NCBI GenBank assembly: GCA_964493665.1 | Contig: CAZBOZ010000001.1 | Span: 1 to 64,000 of the forward strand | From: DAOSVX01 sp964493665 | GTDB lineage: Bacteria > Bacillota_I > Bacilli_A > RF39 > UBA660 | Direction of reading: 5' to 3' | DNA length: 64,000 bases | Shown: in pieces, positions 35,025 to 43,140 of the stretch | Numbering within the stretch: the first letter of the stretch is position 1 | Layout of the letters: the number at the start of each line of letters is the position of its first letter | Position numbers and translations under genes: made by a program | The notes under the pieces: model-generated | What the model was told of the DNA's origin: nothing | Database searches by the model: none | Seen by the model: only the letters and a program-made list of their open reading frames with translations

Positions 35025-36800
35025 ATGAAAAAAATAACAAGAGAAGAATTAGTAACAATGTACTTTAACTTTTTTAAGGAAAAAGGACATACTATAATTC
35101 CCAGTGCTTCAATAGTACCCGAAAATGATCCAACAGTTTTATTTACTTCAGCTGGTATGCACCCTTTAGTACCATATTTATTGGGAGAAAGGCATCCTGG
35201 TGGGGAAAGATTAGTTAATGTCCAAAAATGTTTAAGAACCGGGGATATCGAATCAGTAGGTGACTCTTCTCATTTGACATTTTTTGAAATGTTAGGTAAT
35301 TGGAGTTTAGGAGATTATTTTAAAAAAGAATCAATTGCTTTTAGTTATGAATTTTTAACTAATCCAAAACATTTAAATTTAGACAAAGAAAGGCTTTATT
35401 TTTCTTGCTTTGAAGGAGATACTGAATTTTCTAAAGATGAAGAAAGCTATAATGCTTGGTTAGATAATGGGGTTGATCCTAGTCACATATATTTTCTTTC
35501 TAAAGAAAATAATTTTTGGATATTAGGAAGTGGTATAGGTCCTTGTGGTCCAGATACAGAAATATTTTATGATACTTTAAAGGATCCTTGCAGCCCAAAT
35601 TGTAATCCATCATGTTCATGTGGCAAATATTTGGAAATATGGAATAATGTTTTTATGGAATACAACAAAAAAAGTGACGGTTCTATTATTAAATTAGCAA
35701 AACCTAATGTTGATACAGGGATGGGTCTAGAAAGGACTTTAGCAGTATTAAATAATCTATCTTCAGTATATGATACTGAGTTATTTGTTAATTTAAAAAC
35801 GAAAATTGAAGAATTATCTAATAAAAAGTATGAAGATAACTTGGAAGCCTTTAGAATAATAATGGATCATTTAAGATCTGCAGTTTTTGTTTTAGGAGAT
35901 TATCATGGTATTGTTCCTTCTAATACCGGCCAAGGCTATGTTTTAAGAAGATTAATTAGAAGAGCTTTTCGTTATCTTAAAAATTTAACAATAGAAAATC
36001 AAATAAAAGAACTTGTTAGTGTAATTATAAATGATTACAAAAATATTTATCCAGAATTAGCAACCAACAAAGATTTTATAATAAATGAAATAATCAAAGA
36101 AGGAGAAAAATTTAGTAAAACACTCTCTCAAGGAGAAAAATTATTTAATAAAGTTATTAAACAGTCTAAAAACAATCTAATAAGTGGTACTGATGCTTTT
36201 AAATTATTTGATACTTTTGGCTTTCCTTTGGAAATGACTATTGAACTTGCTAATGAAAGTGGATTTAAAGTGGATAGTGAAGAGTTTTATAATAAATTTA
36301 AAGAACACCAAGAAAAAAGCAAAACTATTGATGCTGGGGCTTTTAAGGGTGGTTTAGCTGATGATAGTTATGAAACTACTAAATATCATACTTTAGCACA
36401 TTTAATGCTTGCAGCTTTACAAAAAATGTATGGCAAAGACATAGTTCAAAAAGGCTGTAATATAACTAGTGAAAGAATTAGATTTGATTTTAATTTGGAT
36501 CATAAAATGAGTGAAGAAGAAAAGTTAGAACTAACTAAATTAGTAAATGAATATATAAAAATGAATATAGATGTTTCTTGTGATGAAATGAGTTATGAAA
36601 ATGCTAAAAAAGAAGGAGCTCATGGTACTTTTGAAGATAAGTATGGTGGAGTTGTAAAAGTATATACTATTGGAGATGTATCAAAAGAAATATGTGGTGG
36701 CCCTCATGTTAAAAATACCTTTGAAATAGGGGAGTTTATTATAACTAAAGAAGAATCATCCAGTGCTGGAGTTAGAAGGATAAAAGCTATTATTAAATAG
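35025..36800 (+). CDS. alaS: Alanine--tRNA ligase, short form lacking the C-Ala domain
   Basis: It charges tRNA-Ala. It is only 591 aa against about 870 for typical bacterial AlaRS. The catalytic core is intact (QKCLRTGDIESVG, HLTFFEMLGNWSLGDYF, GMGLERTLAVL, GQGYVLRRLIRRAFR). The editing domain is present with its metal-ligand motifs (HTLAH and CGGPH). The C-terminal C-Ala/oligomerisation domain is missing, with no remnant in any frame downstream: a hairpin and another gene follow at once. The core has an inserted Cys cluster (Cys189, 193, 197, 199) that could bind zinc. The start follows GGTGAT 9 nt after the permease stop. Confidence 0.95.
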   Translation: MKKITREELVTMYFNFFKEKGHTIIPSASIVPENDPTVLFTSAGMHPLVPYLLGERHPGGERLVNVQKCLRTGDIESVGDSSHLTFFEMLGNWSLGDYFKKESIAFSYEFLTNPKHLNLDKERLYFSCFEGDTEFSKDEESYNAWLDNGVDPSHIYFLSKENNFWILGSGIGPCGPDTEIFYDTLKDPCSPNCNPSCSCGKYLEIWNNVFMEYNKKSDGSIIKLAKPNVDTGMGLERTLAVLNNLSSVYDTELFVNLKTKIEELSNKKYEDNLEAFRIIMDHLRSAVFVLGDYHGIVPSNTGQGYVLRRLIRRAFRYLKNLTIENQIKELVSVIINDYKNIYPELATNKDFIINEIIKEGEKFSKTLSQGEKLFNKVIKQSKNNLISGTDAFKLFDTFGFPLEMTIELANESGFKVDSEEFYNKFKEHQEKSKTIDAGAFKGGLADDSYETTKYHTLAHLMLAALQKMYGKDIVQKGCNITSERIRFDFNLDHKMSEEEKLELTKLVNEYIKMNIDVSCDEMSYENAKKEGAHGTFEDKYGGVVKVYTIGDVSKEICGGPHVKNTFEIGEFIITKEESSSAGVRRIKAIIK

Positions 36801-36805
36801 CTTTT
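36782..36805 (+). terminator. Hairpin at the alaS stop
   Basis: A 10-bp perfect stem (36782-36791 with 36796-36805) with a 4-nt loop has the stop codon in its right arm. The T tail is short (TTTT), so termination may be partial and the next small gene may be co-transcribed. Confidence 0.6.
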
Positions 36806-36843
36806 AATAATGAAATGATTTTTAAAAGAAGGAGTATGATACT

Positions 36844-37017
36844 ATGGCAGTAAATAAACCTGTTGGTGATAATGCTAGAGTGGGTGCAGTAAAAGATAGA
36901 AGCCAAACTTATAATCCAAAAACCAAAAAAATAGTCAAACGAAACACCAAAACTGGTGAGTTTATCAAAAATAAAATAACAAAAGGTATATTTAAAGGTA
37001 TAAGAAAAGAAAAATAA
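36844..37017 (+). CDS. Small basic conserved-type protein (57 aa)
   Basis: ATG 36844 opens a 57-codon frame ending at 37015-37017. The product begins MAVNKPVGDNARVGAVKDRSQ and ends FKGIRKEK. It is very rich in Lys and Arg with no hydrophobic segment. AGAAGGAG lies 9 nt upstream. The pattern (VGDNARxGAVKxRSQ ... KTGEF ... FKGxRKEK) matches a family of short uncharacterised proteins I recall from many bacteria; the function is not known to me. A strong terminator follows directly, and no competing longer frame exists. Nucleic-acid binding is plausible from charge only. Confidence 0.82.
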   Translation: MAVNKPVGDNARVGAVKDRSQTYNPKTKKIVKRNTKTGEFIKNKITKGIFKGIRKEK

Positions 37018-37036
37018 CTTCAGAAGAAGTTATTTT
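37011..37036. terminator. Bidirectional terminator
   Basis: An 11-bp stem (37011-37021 with 37026-37036) with a 4-nt loop overlaps the stop codons of the 57-aa gene (+) and the phospholipase-like gene (-). Confidence 0.87.
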
Positions 37037-37893
37037 ATTTTTATCTCACTAAGTATAGGAATCTTAGCAAATATAGAATTGCCACTTTCAATTTTTCGGC
37101 CATTATATGGAGCGTTACTGAATATTAAATCTAAATATAATTCACTGGCATTATCATATAAATATTTATTACTATATTTGATCATTCTTTCAGCTTTTTT
37201 AATTGATTCATTTAATAATTTTAAATATTTTTTTTCTAAGTAGTTATCTTTATTAAGACAATTATAAAAATAAGGATTGTTATTATATTTATCTTTACCA
37301 GTAAACATTTTAAATATAAACTGACTTTTATAAAACATATTGACAAATATATTACCGATATTAATAAATAAAACAAATTTTAAATAAGTATTACTAACAT
37401 TAAAATAACTATAAACATCAGCATAAGTAAAATCAATCATTTTTCTCATATCTTTTTTTAATAAAGGCTGGATATTAAAATAGTTATTATTGTTTTTAAA
37501 CTTATTAGTTAAATATATGTCTAAATCACATTCTATAGCGGTATGTGGTGTTAAAAAGGCTTCTTTATCAATGCCATCAACTAAATTATTAACAAAGCTA
37601 TGAATTGTAGTATCTAATGTATAATGAGCTATATGGCCGTATAAATAAGCCATAATATCACTGTTATTTTGTAAATTATTTTCTTTTATATATTTAATTG
37701 TATTAATAAAAAACACTTTAGAATTAACTTTATGGGCATTCTCAAAACACTTTTTATATAAAGCAGTTAAATCTTGCCCAAAAGAAAACAACTTCATGTC
37801 ATTTTTGTTAATTTTAATTCTAAATTTATTTTTATTATTTAGCTTATTAAACAATAATTCACTCATTATTGCATGACTTGCATAATTTGCCAT
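37030..37893 (-). CDS. Zinc-dependent phospholipase C-like protein
   Basis: This 287-aa protein begins ANYASHAIMSELLF, resembling the N-terminus of the zinc-dependent phospholipase C-like family. It has likely metal-binding His residues in AYLYGHIAHYTLDTTIHSFV and HTAIECDLD, and FSFGQD. No signal peptide is visible, so it seems to be cytosolic, unlike secreted clostridial PLC toxins. It is best regarded as a family-level call with unknown substrate. GGAGGATG precedes the start. It is the only minus-strand gene in the accessory block and is divergent from the HD gene. Confidence 0.78.
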   Translation of the reverse strand: MANYASHAIMSELLFNKLNNKNKFRIKINKNDMKLFSFGQDLTALYKKCFENAHKVNSKVFFINTIKYIKENNLQNNSDIMAYLYGHIAHYTLDTTIHSFVNNLVDGIDKEAFLTPHTAIECDLDIYLTNKFKNNNNYFNIQPLLKKDMRKMIDFTYADVYSYFNVSNTYLKFVLFINIGNIFVNMFYKSQFIFKMFTGKDKYNNNPYFYNCLNKDNYLEKKYLKLLNESIKKAERMIKYSNKYLYDNASELYLDLIFSNAPYNGRKIESGNSIFAKIPILSEIKIK

Positions 37894-37961
37894 ATAACAT
37901 CCTCCAGATGCATTATAATCTTATACCCAAATTTAAAATAAGTCAAATGAGATTTTTATTA

Positions 37962-37970
37962 TGTTATAAT
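37962..37970 (+). promoter_or_regulatory. Extended -10 promoter of the HD-domain gene
   Basis: TGTTATAAT ends 17 nt before the ATG at 37988. Confidence 0.55.
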
Positions 37971-37987
37971 CTAAATAGGTGATAATT

Positions 37988-39010
37988 ATGATTACTAACA
38001 AAGAAATAAAAAAATATTATAATGTTTTATGTAATGGTAATTATCCAACCTTTATAAACAAATATTTAAAAGTTAAAGAACTGCAAAGATTGAAAGGAAT
38101 AGGTCAGTTTTGTGGCTGCGATTATAACAAATTTTATAATATAAAATATTGGTACTCTAGATATGATCATAGTTTGGCAGTTGCTTTAATAACCTGGCAT
38201 TTTACGAAAAATAAAACCCAAACTTTGGCAGCTTTATTTCATGATTTGGGTACTCCAGCCTTTAGCCATTGCATTGATTTTATGTTAGGAGATTCAATTC
38301 ATCAGGAAAGCTCGGAATTGAGTGTAAAAAATATTATAATTAATTCTCCAGAAATAATGAATTTTTTAAAAGAAGATAAAGTATCAGTAACTAATGTAAC
38401 TGATTTAACAAAGTACCCAATAATTGAAAATAAAAGCCCAAAATTATGTGCGGATAGGCTAGAAGGGGTATTACATACAGTTTTAATATGGCTAAATATA
38501 TGGTCATTGAAAGATGTTGAAAAGGTTTATAGGTCAATAATTGTTTTAAAAAATGAAGAATCTAAGTTAGAACTCGGATTTAAAAACATTGCATCTGGAG
38601 AATTTTTTTCTAAAGCTGTTTTTGAATATAGTATGGCTCTTCAAAATAGTAAAAACAAATTTACTATGCAATATACAGCTGATCAACTAAGAATGTTAAT
38701 TAATAATCATATTATTAATATAGAAGATTTATATATTCAAAGTGAAGATTATATATTGAATTTATTAAATTTATATTCAGAAACTTGGCATATATATATA
38801 AACGCTGAAGATATAATAAGAAATGAAAGAAGGCCAAAAGGTAATTATTGGGTATCCATTGAATCTAAAAAAAGGTATGTTATTCCCTTGTGTAATGTAA
38901 ATAATAAATCTTTAAGAATAGATAATGTTTCTAATAAAGCAAAGAAATTATTAGATAAATATAATAACTTAAAAGAAGCTAAATATTGTTATATTAAAGG
39001 CATGAAATAA
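37988..39010 (+). CDS. HD-domain phosphohydrolase
   Basis: This 340-aa protein has an N-terminal HD hydrolase domain: the His in YSRYDHSLAVA, the HD pair in AALFHDLGTPAFSHCID, and a later Asp in KLCADRLEGVLH. The layout resembles SpoT/dGTPase-like HD proteins in which the domain opens with an R-x2-HSL motif. The substrate, possibly a nucleotide or a phosphate ester, cannot be assigned. ATG 37988 is used because the earlier GTG belongs to the AGGTGAT ribosome site. It is followed by an ABC transporter with its own promoter. Confidence 0.82.
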   Translation: MITNKEIKKYYNVLCNGNYPTFINKYLKVKELQRLKGIGQFCGCDYNKFYNIKYWYSRYDHSLAVALITWHFTKNKTQTLAALFHDLGTPAFSHCIDFMLGDSIHQESSELSVKNIIINSPEIMNFLKEDKVSVTNVTDLTKYPIIENKSPKLCADRLEGVLHTVLIWLNIWSLKDVEKVYRSIIVLKNEESKLELGFKNIASGEFFSKAVFEYSMALQNSKNKFTMQYTADQLRMLINNHIINIEDLYIQSEDYILNLLNLYSETWHIYINAEDIIRNERRPKGNYWVSIESKKRYVIPLCNVNNKSLRIDNVSNKAKKLLDKYNNLKEAKYCYIKGMK

Positions 39011-39049
39011 TGTTTTTTATGATATACTTTAATAGTAAGAGGTTTATAT

Positions 39050-39880
39050 ATGATAAAAGTAGAGAATTTTACAAAAAAATATGGTGATTTTGTAGCTGTT
39101 GATAACATTAATTTTGCTATAAAAGAAAACGAAATAGTTGGTTTTGTGGGCAAAAATGGAGCTGGGAAAACAACTACTATTAGAGTCATTATGAATATGC
39201 TGTTTCCAACATTTGGTAAAATTACTATAAATGGCTTAGATTCTATAAAAGATACTAAAAAAATTAAAGAATTTACTAGTTATATGCCTAGTGATATAGT
39301 ATTTTACGAAAACTTAAAAGCAATTGATATATTTAAATTTTGTTTAAAATTTTCTCATAAGGATTTTAGTGAAGTAGAAAGACTAGCAAAATATTTTGAG
39401 CTGGATTTAAATAAAAAAATATATGAATTAAGTACAGGTAATAAAAAGAAAGTAGCTATAATTGAGGCATTACTTAAAGAAAATGAAGTTATTATATTAG
39501 ATGAACCAACTAATGGCCTAGATCCTCTAATGCAAAAAAAGTTTTTTGATTTAATTTTAAAAGAAAAAGCAAAGGGAATAACAATCTTTTTATCAAGTCA
39601 TAATTTAGGTGAAATAGAAAAGTATTGTGACCGAGTAATAATGATTAAAGATGGTAAGATAGTTGAAACTATTGATCTAAATAAAAAAAATAACAAAATA
39701 AAATATATAGTTTCGTATGAAGATAAAAACAAGAACAAAGCTAAATACGAATATGAAGGTGACATTCAAACGCTTATCAAAAAACTAGGAGAATTAAATT
39801 TAAAAGATTTGGAGATAAGAAAAAAAACAATCGAAGAGGAGTTTATTTCTTATTACGAAAGCGGTGAAGATAATGAATAG
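39050..39880 (+). CDS. ABC transporter ATP-binding protein
   Basis: This is a 276-aa ABC-2-type ATPase. The Walker A is GKNGAGKTT (residues 34-42); the signature is LSTGNKKKVAI (variant of LSGGQ); Walker B is VIILDEPTNGLDP; the H-loop is FLSSHN. A C-terminal extension of about 60 residues (KYIVSYEDKNKNKAKYEYEGD) resembles the regulatory domain of YtrB-like exporters. AAGAGG precedes the ATG and TGATATACT (39020-39028) is the likely -10. The end overlaps the permease gene by 8 nt. Confidence 0.93.
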   Translation: MIKVENFTKKYGDFVAVDNINFAIKENEIVGFVGKNGAGKTTTIRVIMNMLFPTFGKITINGLDSIKDTKKIKEFTSYMPSDIVFYENLKAIDIFKFCLKFSHKDFSEVERLAKYFELDLNKKIYELSTGNKKKVAIIEALLKENEVIILDEPTNGLDPLMQKKFFDLILKEKAKGITIFLSSHNLGEIEKYCDRVIMIKDGKIVETIDLNKKNNKIKYIVSYEDKNKNKAKYEYEGDIQTLIKKLGELNLKDLEIRKKTIEEEFISYYESGEDNE

Positions 39881-40685
39881 AATGAGTGGTAGAAACATTT
39901 TAAATGCTACTAAATTTAATTTAAAAGTTAATAAAAGTAGTATATTAGGCTGGAGTATTGCTATTTTTTCAATAATGTTTGTTTATATGACCCTTTTTCC
40001 CATAATTAAGGATATTGGTATGGCCAAAATGGAGTTAATGCCCGAGGCTATGTTAGAGTTTGTAGGATTAAATAGTATTAGTGATATGAATAATTTTATA
40101 AGTTATTTTGGGATGATTTTTAATATTATATTAATTGCCATATCAATATTTTCAGCGACATTTAGTGCAAAAATTATATGTAAAGAGGAACATACTAAAT
40201 CAATTGAATTTTTAGATGCTTTAAATATAAGTAGAGATGAAATATATGTTTCTAAATTATTAACAGCTTTTATTTCTGTAACGCTAGTACTTATAAGTGC
40301 AATGTCAGCAACTTTAATAAGTGGCTTTATAAACGGCGGATCAACGTTTGTATTAACAGATTTTATAAAAATAATAAAAGTAAGTAGCATGTCAGCATAT
40401 GTTTTTATGGCTTTGTCATTTTTAATATCAGGAATTACTTCTAAAATCAATGTTTCATCTATATCAGCAATTGGCGTATTGGTACTTTATATGATTGGGT
40501 ACTTAGGAATTTTAGTAGATAAAAAAATATTAACATATTTTAGTCCATTTGAGAGCTTAAGTCCTACTAAAGCCTTAATCTTATCAAATCATACTATTTT
40601 AATGCTTTTAATATATTTGATGGTAATAATAATATTTATTGTCATCGGAAATAAATTCTATAAAAAAAGAGATTTTAATATTTAG
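39873..40685 (+). CDS. ABC-2 type transporter permease
   Basis: This 270-aa permease has about six hydrophobic segments (about 25-45, 75-100, 125-150, 165-190, 200-220, 245-265) and the typical KIICKEEHTKSIEFLDALNISRDEIYVSKLL coupling loop. ATG 39873 overlaps the ATPase stop with GCGGTGAAG as ribosome site. With the ATPase it should form an exporter of the drug, lipid or bacteriocin-immunity kind; substrate unknown. A small two-helix protein follows 10 nt later. Confidence 0.88.
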   Translation: MNRMSGRNILNATKFNLKVNKSSILGWSIAIFSIMFVYMTLFPIIKDIGMAKMELMPEAMLEFVGLNSISDMNNFISYFGMIFNIILIAISIFSATFSAKIICKEEHTKSIEFLDALNISRDEIYVSKLLTAFISVTLVLISAMSATLISGFINGGSTFVLTDFIKIIKVSSMSAYVFMALSFLISGITSKINVSSISAIGVLVLYMIGYLGILVDKKILTYFSPFESLSPTKALILSNHTILMLLIYLMVIIIFIVIGNKFYKKRDFNI

Positions 40686-40695
40686 GAGTTTTAAT

Positions 40696-40929
40696 ATGAA
40701 GAAAAAATGGCTTGTTGGAATAATTGGGGGAATAATAGGCTTTATAATTGGTACTTTGGGTGGCGGATATATAGGGTTAGTAATAGGTGGTAATTTTTTA
40801 GGCAGTCTGAATATTCATGAAACCCTTGGGATTGAAGGCTATGCTTTAACTACTTATATAGGTGCCATAGTAGGAGCTATTGTTTTGACAATTTTAGGAA
40901 TAAAATCTGCTCTTAAAAGGAAAAAATAA
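40696..40929 (+). CDS. Small two-helix membrane protein, likely ABC-transporter companion
   Basis: This 77-aa protein has two hydrophobic segments (about 6-28 and 48-68) rich in glycine (GIIGGIIGFIIGTLGGGYIG), a glycine-zipper pattern that favours tight helix packing. The start at 40696 is preferred to 40639, which lies inside the permease; TTAGGAG is correctly spaced. Close spacing suggests co-transcription with the transporter. Not recognised otherwise. Confidence 0.75.
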   Translation: MKKKWLVGIIGGIIGFIIGTLGGGYIGLVIGGNFLGSLNIHETLGIEGYALTTYIGAIVGAIVLTILGIKSALKRKK

Positions 40930-40954
40930 TTGTCCCAAAGAATTTGAGGTTAAC

Positions 40955-42280
40955 ATGAAATATTATTTAATAGGAATAAAAGGAGCAGGAGTAAGTGCTT
41001 TAGCACTTTTACTTAATGATTTAGGTAATGAAGTCATTGGTTATGATGATGCTAAAGATCATCGTTTTACTGAAGATAATTTAAATACTAGAAATATAAA
41101 AATATATACTGATCCTAATGTTTATAAGTTAGAAAAAGATACTATTGTGGTTAGAAGCCCAGCTATTAGAGATAACCATCCAGAAATGCTTAGAGCTTTT
41201 AAATTAGGCTTAATAAATTATGAATATCAAGAAATGCTTGGCAGATTAAGTGAGTCTTTTGAAACAGTAGGAGTAGCTGGATGCCATGGTAAAACAACTA
41301 CATCTTCGATGCTATCTCATGTATTAAATAGCACTATTGGCTGTAATTATATAATTGGTGATGGTCATGGTTATGCTAATAAAAATAATAAATTGTTTAT
41401 TTTAGAATCTTGTGAGTACCGTCGCCATTTTTTAGATTATAAAATTGCTTATGCCATTATTACCAATATTGAACTGGATCATACTGATTATTATAAAGAT
41501 ATAAATGATGTTATGGATGCTTATCAATCTTTTGCTAATAATGCCTCAAAAGCTGTTATAGCTTGGGGTAATGACCCTTATATTAGAAAATTAAATATAA
41601 ATAAGAAAATATACTATTATGGTATTGAAAATGATAATGATATTATTGCTAAAAATATTGATTACCGAAATGATGGAACTAGCTTTGATGTTTATATAGA
41701 TAATAAATATTATGGTCATTTTGATATATCATTATATGGGAAGCATATGTTATTAAATGCTTTGGCGGTGATAACTATATGTTATTTAAAAAATATAAGT
41801 GTTGAAAATATATCTAAATATTTAGATACATTTAAAGGAGCATCAAGAAGGTTTAAAGAAACTTTTATAGAAGATAATATTGTTATTGATGATTATGCCC
41901 ATCATCCTACGGAAGTAAAAGTTACTATTTTAGCAGCTAAGCAAAAATATCCCGATAAAAAAATAATTGCTATATTTAAGCCTCATACTTTTTCTAGAGT
42001 AAAAGAATTTCATAAAGAGTTCGCCAAGTCTCTAAACTTGGCTGATTATACTTATATTATGGATATAAACTATGATCGAGAATTACCCAGTGAATATCCA
42101 AATACAACTCCATATACCATAATAAACGAGCTTAAAAATGGTGATTATATAGGTGAAAAAGAAACATTCAAATTATTAAAGCATAACAATAGTGTATTAT
42201 TATTTATGAGCAGCAAAGAAATTTATTTGTTAGAAGAATTATATATAAAAGAATATAATAATTCCAAAATTAAAAAATAA
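40955..42280 (+). CDS. murC: UDP-N-acetylmuramate--L-alanine ligase
   Basis: It adds the first amino acid of the peptidoglycan stem peptide; 441 aa. The N-terminal Rossmann segment is YLIGIKGAGVSALALLL, the ATP loop GCHGKTTTSS (usual GTHGKTTT), the central SCEYRRHFLDY and NIELDHTDYY, the C-terminal ligase domain KGASRRFKE and DDYAHHPTEV. The CEYRRHFL segment matches the Bacillus branch of MurC. Its presence shows that the cell makes a wall. No other mur genes are nearby, so it sits alone in the accessory block. Confidence 0.94.
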   Translation: MKYYLIGIKGAGVSALALLLNDLGNEVIGYDDAKDHRFTEDNLNTRNIKIYTDPNVYKLEKDTIVVRSPAIRDNHPEMLRAFKLGLINYEYQEMLGRLSESFETVGVAGCHGKTTTSSMLSHVLNSTIGCNYIIGDGHGYANKNNKLFILESCEYRRHFLDYKIAYAIITNIELDHTDYYKDINDVMDAYQSFANNASKAVIAWGNDPYIRKLNINKKIYYYGIENDNDIIAKNIDYRNDGTSFDVYIDNKYYGHFDISLYGKHMLLNALAVITICYLKNISVENISKYLDTFKGASRRFKETFIEDNIVIDDYAHHPTEVKVTILAAKQKYPDKKIIAIFKPHTFSRVKEFHKEFAKSLNLADYTYIMDINYDRELPSEYPNTTPYTIINELKNGDYIGEKETFKLLKHNNSVLLFMSSKEIYLLEELYIKEYNNSKIKK

Positions 42281-42344
42281 TTTGCATTTTCTAAAAAAGG
42301 TGTTAAAATAATAAACAAAATAAATTTATTTGGGGGTGTGTCAT

Positions 42345-43055
42345 ATGGGGAATCATGATTCTATGCCAAAAAGGCCAATGTCTACTATAACAGGAATTGG
42401 CAGAAAAGCACAAAAGGATGAAAATTCTGCTAGAGTAGCAGCAGCTCGTGCAAATTCAGCTTTTAAAGAAAAAACTTCTGAATTAAAGCAAACACAATCT
42501 GAAATAACAGCCAATATGCTTGAAGAGGGAGTTGTTAAACCAGAATTTTATCAGGCCGTTAATGAAATTATGTGCTCTTACAACAATCGTTTGTGGGAAG
42601 ACTTGGTTGAGGGAATGTTGAATTTTTCGATAACCAACAAAGATGTCGTGTTTTTAGATGCTCATGGCTTAAAAAGAGAGGCCTTAAGAATTTTATTTTA
42701 TGTTTGTTGTGCTGAAGATATTGATGTTTTCTATACAACACTTTTCATGTTTAAAAATGGCTTCTTTACTATCGAGGAGATTTTCTTTAATTTAAATTTA
42801 AGTAATCCGGTTTCGTTTTATAATCCTAATATTAATGTTGAGGGATTAACGGCCGGAGATAGAAGCAAACTTGCTAAAATACCAGAAGAAATTAAAATTA
42901 AACCAATTGAGGAATTAAAAGCCTATGTTGAAGATAGGTTTGATAAATTAAAGAAAAAAGTTAAAAAAGATTTTAATAAAAGAATAAGCCCTAGCATATA
43001 TACAGAATCAGACCAAGAAAGAAAATTATATAGGGTTCCAAAAACTGAAGATTAA
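42345..43055 (+). CDS. Uncharacterised soluble protein (236 aa)
   Basis: I do not recognise this protein. ATG 42345 is chosen because GGGGGTGTG lies 5-6 nt upstream; the open frame begins at TTG 42330. The first 60 residues are Ala/Ser/Lys-rich and probably disordered (KDENSARVAAARANSAFKEK). The middle (about 65-165) is a helical, hydrophobic-cored domain with two adjacent Cys (FYVCCAEDIDVF), and the C-terminus is highly basic (DRFDKLKKKVKKDFNKR). No membrane helices. A terminator ends the gene just upstream of the heliorhodopsin operon. Confidence 0.72.
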   Translation: MGNHDSMPKRPMSTITGIGRKAQKDENSARVAAARANSAFKEKTSELKQTQSEITANMLEEGVVKPEFYQAVNEIMCSYNNRLWEDLVEGMLNFSITNKDVVFLDAHGLKREALRILFYVCCAEDIDVFYTTLFMFKNGFFTIEEIFFNLNLSNPVSFYNPNINVEGLTAGDRSKLAKIPEEIKIKPIEELKAYVEDRFDKLKKKVKKDFNKRISPSIYTESDQERKLYRVPKTED

Positions 43056-43060
43056 TAATA

Positions 43061-43088
43061 AAAAGCAACTATTTTATAGTTGTTTTTT
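43061..43088 (+). terminator. Intrinsic terminator of the 42345 gene
   Basis: A 7-bp core stem (43066-43072 with 43076-43082), extended by A-T pairs and one G-T pair, has a 3-nt loop and a T run. Confidence 0.85.
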
Positions 43089-43089
43089 A

Positions 43090-43118
43090 TATACAAAATG
43101 ACACTTATATCATATAAT
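43090..43118 (+). promoter_or_regulatory. Promoter of the heliorhodopsin operon
   Basis: TATACA (43090-43095, 4 of 6 to consensus), a 17-nt spacer and a perfect TATAAT (43113-43118), 22 nt before the first gene. No other dyad operator is evident. Confidence 0.6.
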
Positions 43119-43140
43119 TATTTTAGAATAGGAGGGTAAA

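Noticed and set aside
36801..37017. Frameshifted remnant of the missing AlaRS C-terminal domain
   Set aside because: No frame encodes DHHA1/C-Ala-like sequence; a hairpin and a separate 57-aa gene occupy the region.
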